In this document: positions 39,879-48,333 of the stretch, in pieces | How the letters are laid out: every line of letters begins with the position of its first letter | Numbering within the stretch: the stretch's first letter is position 1 | Source of the DNA: Chitinophagaceae bacterium | GTDB lineage: Bacteria > Bacteroidota > Bacteroidia > Chitinophagales > Chitinophagaceae | Assembly (NCBI GenBank): GCA_024103425.1 | Contig: JAGFIS010000003.1 | Location: 53,521 to 117,520 of the forward strand | Length of the DNA: 64,000 nucleotides | Direction: 5' to 3' | Translations under genes and position numbers: made by a program | Notes under the pieces: generated by a model | Database searches by the model: none | Told to the model about the DNA's origin: nothing | Seen by the model: only the letters and a program-made list of their open reading frames with translations

Positions 39879-42800
39879 ATGGGAAAATTTTTGACGTTAA
39901 TGACTGTGTTTATGCTGTCAGGACTGCTGGCATTTTCACAGAACAAGACTGTTTCCGGTACAGTAACCGACAATACAGGTGCAGCCCTGCCGGGTGTATC
40001 TGTACAGGTACCGGGAACTCAGATCGGAGGTATTACCAATAATAATGGTGCCTTCTCACTGAACGTTCCAGCGAATGCAAGGGAACTCAGTTTTTCTAAT
40101 GTCGGCTTTCTTACACAGGTGGTACTCATCCCTGCGAGCAATCAAATCGACGTACAATTACAACCTAACCCCAGTTCTCTGGAAGCTGTTGTGGTAACTG
40201 CACAAGGTTTGAAGACTTCAGTTAAAGCTCAGGGTGTTGCTCAGACAACTCTTACTTCAGAGCAGTTGACTACTGCAAAACCTGTAAACGTTGTTTCCTC
40301 TCTTTCCGGAAAGGTAGCAGGTTTATCGGTTTCTGCGGTGAGCAGCGGTGTTAACCCCACTTACAGACTTACCCTCAGGGGTATGCGTTCTCTCTTGGGT
40401 AACAACCAGGCGCTAGTTGTACTTGACAACGTGATTGTACCGAGCTCTATCCTTGGTAACCTGAACCCTGGTGATATTGAAGGTTTGACCGTATTGAACG
40501 GAAGTAGTGCTGCGGCATTGTACGGTTCTGACGGTTCTAACGGTGCTTTGATCATCACCACTAAAAAAGGTTCTTCAACGGGAAGGCTTCAGGTGAATGT
40601 TGGCCAGACAATTACTGCTGAAATGATAGGTATCATGCCTAAAATGCAGAAACTTTTTGGTTCGGGAACTGAGTTTGACGTTGTGCAATATACTCCATAC
40701 GAGAACCAGCAGTACGGACCAAGGTTTGACGGTACAATGAGAGAAGTTGGTCTCCCACTTGCTGATGGGGAAGTTCAGATGCTGAAGTATGAGTGGAATA
40801 AGTCTAATAACAAAATGGACTTCTGGGAAACAGGCCTTGCCTATCAGACAGACGTTTCTCTTGCAAACAACTTTGACAAAGGATCTATTTACCTTGCTGC
40901 TCAGTATCTGGATGCCAAAGGAACAATTCCCGGCGATAAGTACAACCGTGCTACTGTAAGGTTGAACGGAAACCAGAAGATGTCTCCAAAACTGGACTTC
41001 AACTATTCTACTTATTATGTACAGAATCACTACGACCAGACAAGTGCTAGTGGCAGTATCTATAACTACGTGCTGAATACCCCTGGTCAGATTCCGATAA
41101 GAAATTATAAGGATTGGAAAAACGATAAATGGGCAAACCCCAATGGATACTATAATGCGTATTATCCAAACCCTTACTTCATAGCTGATAACTACAGATC
41201 ACTGACAAGAAATGACTACTTCGTAGGAAGCCTTTCTCTGGTGTTAAAGCCGGTTAAGTCAGTTGACATCACATATCGTATGGGTTTCAATATGAGAAGT
41301 GCTAAGTCTGATGGTACTGTTGATCAGTTCATTTTTGGCGACTGGGCAAGAAACCTTCCTGAACAAGCAGGTACATATAAGACACGAGACATCATGGGTA
41401 GCTACTCTACCTCAAACTCGAGCTCTTCGAATATTGTAACAGACCTGATGGTACACACTAAGCAAAAAGTGAATGATTTCACTTTTGATCTGACTGCAAC
41501 GGGTAACCTTACACAGGGCAATAGTAACAGCACCAGTGCTTCAATCTCAGGATTAGTAGCCCCGGGGCTCTTCGCTATCTCAAACAGCTTGAATAACCCT
41601 GGTGCAGGTAATGGATACTCAATGTCGAGATCAGTGAGCTTGTGGGGTAAATTTGACGTTGCTTATAAGAACTACCTCTTCCTGACTTTGACCGGAAGGA
41701 ACGACTGGTTCTCTACACTGGCTAAAGAAAACAGATCTTTCTTCTATCCTAGTGCTCAGGTATCTTTTGTGTTGACAGACGCTATCGACGCTCTGAAGAA
41801 TATCAACAATCTGGATTACCTGAAAGTACGTGGAGGTTGGTCAAGTGTAGGTCAGGTAAGTATCGGCCCGTACAGATTGAAGCCGACATTCGGACAGTCT
41901 TCAGGGTTCCCGTATAGCGGACAAGGAGGTTACACTATCAGCACAGGACTGGTTGCAAATGACCTGAAGCCTGAGTTGACAAGCGGATACGAATTTGGTC
42001 TTGATTTGAGTATGTTCAACAACCGCGTTAAAGGTGCGTTGACTTACTATGATAGCCATACTAAAAACCAGACTTTGTCGACAGGGGTTTCTTCTGCAAC
42101 AGGGTTTACTTCTTACCTGCTGAACGTGGGTGAGACAATGAGTAAAGGTTTGGAAGCTTCATTAACAGTAGTACCATACAGATCTGAAGACTGGTTTGTA
42201 TCGCTGGGTACTGTCTTCACTTACTATGATAACAAAGTAGTTTCAATCAACGAAGACATTGATAAATTGTCAATCGCTACCTACGGAAGTGGTGCAGGTG
42301 CATACGCAATCGCCGGAGAGCAATTCCCGGTTATCATGGGTACAACCTACAACAGGGATCCTCAGGGTAGAGTTATTGTAAACAGGTTCTCCGGATTTCC
42401 TTCAGCTAACCCGAGTCTGAAAATTCTGGGAAGAGCCAATGCAAAACACGAACTGGGCCTTAACCTTGAAGTTAGCTACAGAAGCCTTACTTTCAATGCG
42501 ACAGCAGCTTACAGAGGGGGTGGATATATGTACAACTCTTTGGCCAGCACATTCGACTTCAGTGGTGCAGGTATCAACACTGTTCTTTACGAGCGTGAGA
42601 GATTCGTGTTCCCGAACTCAGTATATGAAGATCCGACTAAACCCGGTAGCTATATTGAGAATACTAACATTACAGTTAGAGAGGGTGGATCTGCTTACTG
42701 GCCTCAATCAGCCTACAGGAGCAGCATTCACGAGAACTATCTTACTAAATCAGATTTTTGGAAGATTAGAGAAATGTCACTGGCTTACAGCCTGCCGGCC

Positions 42801-43010
42801 AAGTGGTTTGCAAGTGGTAAAGTGGGTCTGCAGGGCGTAAGCATCAGTGTACAGGGAAGAAACCTGTTAGCATGGTTGCCTAAGACCCAGGTTTACACAG
42901 ACCCTGAGTTCAGTGCAGCCGGTGCAGATTCTAACGGTATTGGATTAGCTGATCTTGGTCAGATGCCGCCTTCACGTTATATTGGTGGGACCATTACTCT
43001 TAAATTCTAA
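39879..43010 (+). CDS. SusC/RagA family TonB-linked outer membrane protein
   Basis: 1043-aa outer-membrane transporter that, with its SusD-like lid, imports glycans or peptides. Signal peptide MGKFLTLMTVFMLSGLLAFS; then a carboxypeptidase-like N-terminal extension (VSGTVTDNTGAALPGVSVQV, residues 25-100), the plug with QNTY-type variant LTLRGMRSLLGNNQALVVLD and GSSAAALYGSDGSNGALIIT, and a barrel ending GGTITLKF. The SusD gene starts 13 bases after the stop. No glycoside hydrolase or protease gene lies nearby, so the substrate cannot be guessed. Confidence 0.95.
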   Translation: MGKFLTLMTVFMLSGLLAFSQNKTVSGTVTDNTGAALPGVSVQVPGTQIGGITNNNGAFSLNVPANARELSFSNVGFLTQVVLIPASNQIDVQLQPNPSSLEAVVVTAQGLKTSVKAQGVAQTTLTSEQLTTAKPVNVVSSLSGKVAGLSVSAVSSGVNPTYRLTLRGMRSLLGNNQALVVLDNVIVPSSILGNLNPGDIEGLTVLNGSSAAALYGSDGSNGALIITTKKGSSTGRLQVNVGQTITAEMIGIMPKMQKLFGSGTEFDVVQYTPYENQQYGPRFDGTMREVGLPLADGEVQMLKYEWNKSNNKMDFWETGLAYQTDVSLANNFDKGSIYLAAQYLDAKGTIPGDKYNRATVRLNGNQKMSPKLDFNYSTYYVQNHYDQTSASGSIYNYVLNTPGQIPIRNYKDWKNDKWANPNGYYNAYYPNPYFIADNYRSLTRNDYFVGSLSLVLKPVKSVDITYRMGFNMRSAKSDGTVDQFIFGDWARNLPEQAGTYKTRDIMGSYSTSNSSSSNIVTDLMVHTKQKVNDFTFDLTATGNLTQGNSNSTSASISGLVAPGLFAISNSLNNPGAGNGYSMSRSVSLWGKFDVAYKNYLFLTLTGRNDWFSTLAKENRSFFYPSAQVSFVLTDAIDALKNINNLDYLKVRGGWSSVGQVSIGPYRLKPTFGQSSGFPYSGQGGYTISTGLVANDLKPELTSGYEFGLDLSMFNNRVKGALTYYDSHTKNQTLSTGVSSATGFTSYLLNVGETMSKGLEASLTVVPYRSEDWFVSLGTVFTYYDNKVVSINEDIDKLSIATYGSGAGAYAIAGEQFPVIMGTTYNRDPQGRVIVNRFSGFPSANPSLKILGRANAKHELGLNLEVSYRSLTFNATAAYRGGGYMYNSLASTFDFSGAGINTVLYERERFVFPNSVYEDPTKPGSYIENTNITVREGGSAYWPQSAYRSSIHENYLTKSDFWKIREMSLAYSLPAKWFASGKVGLQGVSISVQGRNLLAWLPKTQVYTDPEFSAAGADSNGIGLADLGQMPPSRYIGGTITLKF

Positions 43011-43023
43011 ATTAGTTATCAAG

Positions 43024-44595
43024 ATGAAAAAATTAAGAATATATTTAATAGCAGGTGCGGCACTGGCAATGAGTGCTACGTCCTGTGATAAGTTTCTCGA
43101 TATCAACAAAAACCCGAACAGCCCGACGGAGGCTACGGCAGATTTAATCTTGCCACAGGCAATAGTAAGAGTAGCAGGAACGGTACCATCGTTTAACAGC
43201 TATGGTGCCGCATTGACCGGATACTTCGTAAATGCAGGTGGCTTTAGTGGATGGGGTACACTGGTATCTTACAATTATACTACTGCCGACTATAGCGGAT
43301 TGTTCTCCAGCATGTATAAAGCAATTGAAGATCTTCAGCAGGTGGTTATTATGTCCGAGGGGGACGAGTCTAAAGACATCTATGTCGCTGCAGCAAAGGT
43401 ACTTCAGGTATATTGCTGGGAAAACCTTGTAGATGTGTACAATGATGTTCCGTACTCAGAAGCACTGCAGGGTGCTAGCTTGCTTCAGCCAAAGTATGAC
43501 AAAGCGGAGGACATTTACAAGTCTATTGCTGAGACACTTGACGGAGCTTTGGCTACTTTTGATGCAAACATTACCAGCAGCCAGTTTAAAGCTGCCGATA
43601 AATTGTTCAAAGGTGATTTGACCAAGTGGAAGCAATTTGCTAATACCATTAAGCTGAGATTGATAGTACGTGGCGGAAGCAAAGTAAGCTTCTCAAACAC
43701 TTCATTTAACTCTGCAGGTTTCTTAACAGACGATGCTTTGGTAAACCCGGGGTATGTGGATGAGAGTGGGAAGCAAAGCCCGATGTATGCAAGCTATGCG
43801 TACTCTCCTTCGGGATCTGTTTCAGGTACTACAGCTTACATCCCGAGCACCTTTGTGATGGGATTCTATAATGGTACCAAAATACAGGATGGCGAAAGAG
43901 CGGCGCTGATGTTTAATAATGGTTTGAGTGTTCCACATAACCAATTGGGTTACCAGGATGATCCTCCAAAAGGTATCAACCCGAGTGCATGGTATGTTCA
44001 CGGTCCCGGTAATGCTACAAAAGCAAACGGATCACAGATTGGAATTCTGAAAGGCCCGGGCCAGGGCCAACCGCTGATGCTGGCAGCTGAAAGCTACTTC
44101 CTGCAGGCTCAGGCAAACCTGAGAGGCATTGTGGGAACCCCAGCCGATGCAAAAACTAATTTTGTAAACGGTATTAAGGCTTCTTACAATTATCTGGCGA
44201 AGAATCCGGCCGGAGCGGTAACGACAGGTTATAATGCTAATACTTTTTATAATAATTACCTGGCTGAAAATGCTTTGAATAAACTTGTGGATTTCGATGC
44301 ATGTACGACAGATGAAGAGAGATTGGAAGCAATTGTTACTCAACAATATATTGCCTTCAACATGACTACTGGTCATCAGGCATGGTTTGAGTATATCAGA
44401 ACCGGATATCCAAGAAACAGGATGCCGGTAACGCGTGCAAATGCTCCTTATGCATTCTCTTCAACACACTCTGAAGCTACTGCTGCAGATAAATTACCTA
44501 CAAGGGTATTGTATCCGGAAAGTGAATTCAGGTATAATTCAGGAAATGTTCCGACTGTAGATAAGTATACTTCTAAAATATTCTTTGCGAGATAA
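43024..44595 (+). CDS. SusD/RagB family nutrient-binding lipoprotein
   Basis: 523-aa surface lipoprotein that caps the SusC-like channel. Start at the ATG at 43024, which gives a signal peptide with lipobox (MSATSC); the frame also runs back into the SusC gene, but those residues are out of context. Mature start DKFLDINKNPNSPTEATADL is the typical SusD opening. Helical TPR-like repeats follow, including a late QQYIAFNMTTGHQAWFEYIR block seen in SusD-like proteins. It follows the SusC gene by 13 bases. Confidence 0.93.
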   Translation: MKKLRIYLIAGAALAMSATSCDKFLDINKNPNSPTEATADLILPQAIVRVAGTVPSFNSYGAALTGYFVNAGGFSGWGTLVSYNYTTADYSGLFSSMYKAIEDLQQVVIMSEGDESKDIYVAAAKVLQVYCWENLVDVYNDVPYSEALQGASLLQPKYDKAEDIYKSIAETLDGALATFDANITSSQFKAADKLFKGDLTKWKQFANTIKLRLIVRGGSKVSFSNTSFNSAGFLTDDALVNPGYVDESGKQSPMYASYAYSPSGSVSGTTAYIPSTFVMGFYNGTKIQDGERAALMFNNGLSVPHNQLGYQDDPPKGINPSAWYVHGPGNATKANGSQIGILKGPGQGQPLMLAAESYFLQAQANLRGIVGTPADAKTNFVNGIKASYNYLAKNPAGAVTTGYNANTFYNNYLAENALNKLVDFDACTTDEERLEAIVTQQYIAFNMTTGHQAWFEYIRTGYPRNRMPVTRANAPYAFSSTHSEATAADKLPTRVLYPESEFRYNSGNVPTVDKYTSKIFFAR

Positions 44596-44631
44596 TCGAA
44601 GTAGATTTTTAATCTGTTAAAACAACAAAAA

Positions 44632-45468
44632 ATGAAAAAAGTAATAAATTTAATAATAGCCGTAGTCTTTATGACTGGATTGTCATCCTGTCTGAAAGAT
44701 GAAATGATCGTAGGTCCGGATGTGCCGGGAGCCGTCAAAGCGGTTGTTGAGTTTAAGAATCCGGCTCCGATTGGCTCCAGCGTAACCTCATCTGTACCCG
44801 TTTATATGTTTGCATCTGACAGGGTGGCCTCAAGTGAAATTGATGTTGAGGTAAACTACACGGGAATAGGTGGTGCGCCAAATGATATTCAGGTGAAGAT
44901 TAAGGTAGATCCTGTCGTAGCTCAAAGGGCTCTCGATGATCAGAATGTGGATTATGATATAGCAAACAGTACTCTTTACCAATTATCAACGACCGAAATA
45001 ACAATTCCAAAAGGTAAGAACAGTGCATCTTTTAAGGTTACTTACTTCCCTGACCAGTTTACACGTGTGTTTGCGGCTCTTGGCCTTTCAATCGAAAGTG
45101 TTACCGGAACTAATGCACCTATCAGTGGTAACTTCGGTAAGATTTGCTTGTTCTTAGGTACTAAGAACCAGTGGGACGGAAAGTACACTTATAATGCGGT
45201 TACCAGCTTGGGTAACGCAGTTGATGAAACTGCTTCAATGAGGACGGTTGGAGACTATTCAGTAACCATGAATCTGGTAAACTACTACTCTAACCAGGTT
45301 GTATTTACTGTAGACCCGAACGATAATAGTGTAGAAGTTTCGATGACTACGCTGCTGCCCATTGCGACCCAGTCAGGTTCCTGGGATCCCGGTACCAAAA
45401 CTTTCCATGTGAAATGGACATCAAATGGTGGTGGAAGGTCGTTTGACGAAACATACGTAAAACAGTAA
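44632..45468 (+). CDS. DUF1735-type lipoprotein of the SusCD operon
   Basis: 278 aa. Signal and lipobox: VFMTGLSSC. The N-terminal half resembles the DUF1735 (BT_3987-like) domain: VNYTGIGGAPNDIQVKIKVD, TEITIPKGKNSASFKVTYFP. The second half (QWDGKYTYNAVTSLGNAVDE, and a C-terminal WTSNGGGRSFDETYVK) resembles surface glycan-binding or lectin-like parts found in third genes of such operons. It begins 36 bases after the SusD gene. Probable substrate-binding surface protein. A strong terminator follows. Confidence 0.8.
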   Translation: MKKVINLIIAVVFMTGLSSCLKDEMIVGPDVPGAVKAVVEFKNPAPIGSSVTSSVPVYMFASDRVASSEIDVEVNYTGIGGAPNDIQVKIKVDPVVAQRALDDQNVDYDIANSTLYQLSTTEITIPKGKNSASFKVTYFPDQFTRVFAALGLSIESVTGTNAPISGNFGKICLFLGTKNQWDGKYTYNAVTSLGNAVDETASMRTVGDYSVTMNLVNYYSNQVVFTVDPNDNSVEVSMTTLLPIATQSGSWDPGTKTFHVKWTSNGGGRSFDETYVKQ

Positions 45469-45502
45469 GCGAATTCTTGTTTGTTCTTTTTTAAATTAAG
45501 CG

Positions 45503-45534
45503 CCCTGCATCCGGAAGGATGCAGGGTTTTTTAT
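45503..45534 (+). terminator. Rho-independent terminator of the SusCD operon
   Basis: CCCTGCATCC (45503-45512), loop GGAA, GGATGCAGGG (45517-45526), then six T. Perfect 10-bp stem. Confidence 0.92.
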
Positions 45535-45599
45535 AATCTGACAGGTGCTTCTGACGGTAAAAAAAGTAGGAATACTGAAGTTATCGACAAAGAAAGGGT

Positions 45600-46301
45600 T
45601 TACATCTTGCCCTCGTCTGCAAAACTGTAGTAACCCTCGTCAGAGATGATGATGTGGTCAAGTACGGCTATGTCGAGCAACTTACCACCTTCTATAATTT
45701 TTCTTGTCATCAACTCATCTTCTCTGCTAGGTTGCAAACTTCCGGAAGGATGGTTGTGCGATAAAATCAGTTGTGTAGCTCTCAGGCTGAGTGCTTTATG
45801 AAAAATCAATTTAGGGTCCACAACAGTGTGAGTTATTCCGCCGGTAGTATGTATCTCGTGATGAAGGATTTTGTTGCTTCTGTTGAGGTAGATAACAACA
45901 AACACCTCGCGGTGCATATCTTTAAAAATTCCTTTTAAAAACCCTGAGACCTCCCTGCTGTTTTTAATCTGTTTTTTCAGCCTTAGCGGCACTGTCAGCT
46001 TTCTGGCGCAGAGTTCGGCTGCAGCTACTATTGTAACAGCCTTCGCCTCTCCGATTCCTTTTATCTGCATCAGATCTTCTACTTCCTTCTTACCGAGTTC
46101 CTCGAGATTATTGCCGCAACTGGCCAGCACTTCTTTGGCCAGATCGAGAGCAGATTTTTTTCCGCTCCCGGTATTAATAAGTATGGCAAGAAGCTCAGAA
46201 TCACTCAATGCACTTCTGCCTTTTGCTCTTAGTTTCTCCCTGGGCCGGTCGTCGAGTGCCCACGATTTAATACTCGTGGAAGACTTGTGAACACTTTTCA
46301 T
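45600..46301 (-). CDS. radC: RadC family (JAB/MPN domain) protein
   Basis: 233 aa. N-terminal helix-hairpin-helix region (DLMQIKGIGEAKAVTIVAAA) and C-terminal JAB metalloprotease-like domain with the motif LSHNHPSGSLQPSREDELMT, in which the two His and the Asp would bind zinc. Opening WALDDRPREKLRAKGRSALS is standard. Although named for DNA repair, its role is unproven in most bacteria. Single gene, divergent from prs. Confidence 0.93.
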   Translation of the reverse strand: MKSVHKSSTSIKSWALDDRPREKLRAKGRSALSDSELLAILINTGSGKKSALDLAKEVLASCGNNLEELGKKEVEDLMQIKGIGEAKAVTIVAAAELCARKLTVPLRLKKQIKNSREVSGFLKGIFKDMHREVFVVIYLNRSNKILHHEIHTTGGITHTVVDPKLIFHKALSLRATQLILSHNHPSGSLQPSREDELMTRKIIEGGKLLDIAVLDHIIISDEGYYSFADEGKM

Positions 46302-46310
46302 TCTGAGGGT

Positions 46311-46341
46311 TTTATTTCCATAAATATAAATGATAATTTTG
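46311..46341 (+). promoter_or_regulatory. Promoter of prs
   Basis: -33-like TTTA (46311-46314), 19 bases, -7 TAATTTTG (46334-46341), exact. The ATG is 34 bases further. Confidence 0.55.
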
Positions 46342-46375
46342 CTACTGCATTATCCATCCTTAATCTGCATTTTGT

Positions 46376-47338
46376 ATGCATTCTAATCTGCAAATTTTCT
46401 CAGGAACAGGATCTGAGTATCTGGCCCGTCAGATAAGCCTGAGATTCGGGCAACCACTCGGAAAAGTCAAAATTCAAAAATTCAGTGACGGCGAAATCGG
46501 GGTAGAGTTTCAGGAGAGTATTCGTGGCCAGTACGTTTTTTTGGTACAAAGCACCTTTGCTCCAACCGACAATCTGATGGAGTTGTTGCTGATGATTGAT
46601 GCAGCCAAGAGAGCATCGGCAGAGAAGGTGGTGGCAGTGATTCCTTACTATGGATATGCAAGGCAGGACAGGAAAGACAGACCAAGGGTAGCCATAGGCT
46701 CAAAGCTGGTTGCCAATATGATTGTAGCGGCAGGGGCCGACAGGGTGATTACGATGGATTTGCATGCTCCTCAGATTCAGGGTTACTTCGATATTCCGAT
46801 GGACCATCTGGATTCATCGGCTATATATATTCCTTATATCGAAGAACTCAACCTTCCGAACCTCACGTTTGCTGCCCCGGATGTCGGTAGTGCCAACCGT
46901 ATCCGCGAGATTGCGAGCTACTTTGAGGTAGATATGGTCATCTGTGATAAACACCGCCGCAGGGCCAACGAGATTGCCAGTATGGTAGTGATTGGTGATG
47001 TTACCGACAGGGATATTGTATTGATAGACGATATTGTCGATACAGGAGGTACCTTATGTAAAAGTGCAGCCCTTCTGTTGGAAAAAGGAGCCAGAAGTGT
47101 GAGGGCATTCTGTACGCACCCCGTTCTTAGCGGAAAAGCCTATGAGAATATTGAGGGTAGCGTGATGGAAGAATTGGTGGTGTGTAACACTATACCACTT
47201 AGAAAAGAGTCTCCGAAAATTAAAGTCGTATCGGTAGCAGATCTGTTTGCCATCGCCATCAGAAATGCATACGAAAACAAGAGTATCAACAGCCTTTTCA
47301 TTAGGAGTGCGATGAAGAAAAAGAAGGAAAACGTTTGA
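46376..47338 (+). CDS. prs: Ribose-phosphate pyrophosphokinase
   Basis: 320-aa cytoplasmic enzyme making PRPP from ribose-5-phosphate and ATP for nucleotide, His and Trp synthesis. Seen: FSDGEIGVEFQESIRG, the catalytic flexible-loop region DRKDRPRVAIGSKLVANMI, DLHAPQIQGYFDIPMDHL, and the PRPP-binding loop DIVLIDDIVDTGGTL near residue 220. Full length, all motifs intact. Its stop codon lies inside an inverted repeat (47332-47361). Confidence 0.95.
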   Translation: MHSNLQIFSGTGSEYLARQISLRFGQPLGKVKIQKFSDGEIGVEFQESIRGQYVFLVQSTFAPTDNLMELLLMIDAAKRASAEKVVAVIPYYGYARQDRKDRPRVAIGSKLVANMIVAAGADRVITMDLHAPQIQGYFDIPMDHLDSSAIYIPYIEELNLPNLTFAAPDVGSANRIREIASYFEVDMVICDKHRRRANEIASMVVIGDVTDRDIVLIDDIVDTGGTLCKSAALLLEKGARSVRAFCTHPVLSGKAYENIEGSVMEELVVCNTIPLRKESPKIKVVSVADLFAIAIRNAYENKSINSLFIRSAMKKKKENV

Positions 47339-47415
47339 TTCTTAACGGGAGGAATCAAACGTCTGTCGGCTTGGTATCAGACTAAATCAAATATTTTAAT
47401 ATACTCATAGTCAGG

Positions 47416-47440
47416 AGGTTAGAAAAATAACCTTTATTTT
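47416..47440 (+). terminator. Terminator after prs
   Basis: AGGTTA (47416-47421) pairs with TAACCT (47428-47433), followed by TTATTTT. Weak to moderate. Confidence 0.5.
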
Positions 47441-47572
47441 CTTCTGATTTTTCACAACGCCGTTGATCTAAAACGGGGCAGGTCGGAATGAAGATTCCTG
47501 CCTCCGGGTGCTCAACCTTGCCCGGTTTCACATAAAATTTGACTTTAATTGTGTGTTCTGGCGGCAAAACCT

Positions 47573-47580
47573 TACCTTTG
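47573..47580 (+). promoter_or_regulatory. -7 box of the L25 gene
   Basis: TACCTTTG, exact consensus, 19 bases before the ATG at 47600. No exact -33 TTTG at the expected distance. Confidence 0.45.
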
Positions 47581-47599
47581 CGCCTCAAAATTTTTTTTA

Positions 47600-48223
47600 A
47601 TGAAAACAATTACAATTGAAGGACAACTCAGGACCGGATTCGGAAAGGCTGCCAGCCGGCAAATCCGCTCTGAGGGTAAGGTGCCTGCTGTAATTTATGG
47701 CGGTGCAAAAGAAGTAAATTTTTCAGCCCCCGAGGGCGCTTTCAGAAGTATCATCTATACTTCAGAATTTATGCTTGCAGAAGTACAGGTAGATGGCAAA
47801 TCTTACAATTGCGTTCTGAAAGATCTGCAATTTGATAAAGTAACCGACGCTTTAATCCATGTTGACTTTCTGGAACTCGTTCCCGGAAAGAAAGTTATCG
47901 TGAATGTTCCCGTTACTTATACAGGAACACCGATAGGTGTAAGAGAAGGCGGTAAGCTTGTGGTTAAGATGAAATCTCTCAGAGTGAAGGTTTTACCTGA
48001 GCACTTGAAAGAGACTATTGATGTAGATATCACTTCAATGAAAGTCGGCGATAACATCCGCGTTCAGGATGTTAAAGCTGAAAATATGGAGATATTGAAC
48101 TCTCCTCGTATTCCGGTTGTTTCAGTTACTACTACAAGACAACTTAGACAAGAAGATTCTAAAGGAGCTGCTGCTAAAGGTGCTGCAGAAGGCACAGCGG
48201 CGGGTGATGCTGCTAAAGCATAA
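47600..48223 (+). CDS. rplY: Large-subunit ribosomal protein L25/Ctc type (TL5)
   Basis: 207-aa 5S rRNA-binding protein. Start at the ATG at 47600 (MKTITIEGQLR); an earlier in-frame start is implausible because it would lie upstream of the -7 box. N-terminal L25 domain residues 1-90 (GKAASRQIRSEGKVPAVIYG, YNCVLKDLQFDKVTDALIHV), C-terminal TL5/Ctc beta domain 95-185 (VPVTYTGTPIGVREGGKLVV), then an Ala/Gly-rich tail. This is the longer two-domain form. A terminator follows 15 bases after the stop. Confidence 0.95.
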   Translation: MKTITIEGQLRTGFGKAASRQIRSEGKVPAVIYGGAKEVNFSAPEGAFRSIIYTSEFMLAEVQVDGKSYNCVLKDLQFDKVTDALIHVDFLELVPGKKVIVNVPVTYTGTPIGVREGGKLVVKMKSLRVKVLPEHLKETIDVDITSMKVGDNIRVQDVKAENMEILNSPRIPVVSVTTTRQLRQEDSKGAAAKGAAEGTAAGDAAKA

Positions 48224-48238
48224 TAAATTAATAACTAT

Positions 48239-48272
48239 TGAGGGAATGCCGCAGGTGTTCCCTCAGTTTTTC
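48239..48272 (+). terminator. Terminator of the L25 gene
   Basis: TGAGGGAA (48239-48246) with TTCCCTCA (48258-48265), then GTTTTT. Perfect 8-bp stem. Confidence 0.85.
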
Positions 48273-48307
48273 TGCCTGTTGCACAGAAGGCAAAAACCAA
48301 GTTTGCT

Positions 48308-48315
48308 TACATTTG
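48308..48315 (+). promoter_or_regulatory. -7 box of yidC
   Basis: TACATTTG, exact consensus, 18 bases before the yidC ATG at 48334 and after the L25 terminator. No -33 TTTG at the usual distance. Confidence 0.45.
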
Positions 48316-48333
48316 CAAACCAATTTTTCAGCT

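Noticed and set aside
42955..43023. N-terminal extension of the SusD-like protein into the SusC gene
   Set aside because: The ATG at 43024 gives a lipoprotein signal; the extension is the SusC reading frame out of phase.
47382..47609. Minus-strand 75-aa frame between prs and the L25 gene
   Set aside because: It overlaps the prs terminator and the L25 -7 box and start; composition not protein-like.
48238..48333. N-terminal extension of YidC
   Set aside because: It begins in the L25 terminator and lies upstream of the yidC -7 box.
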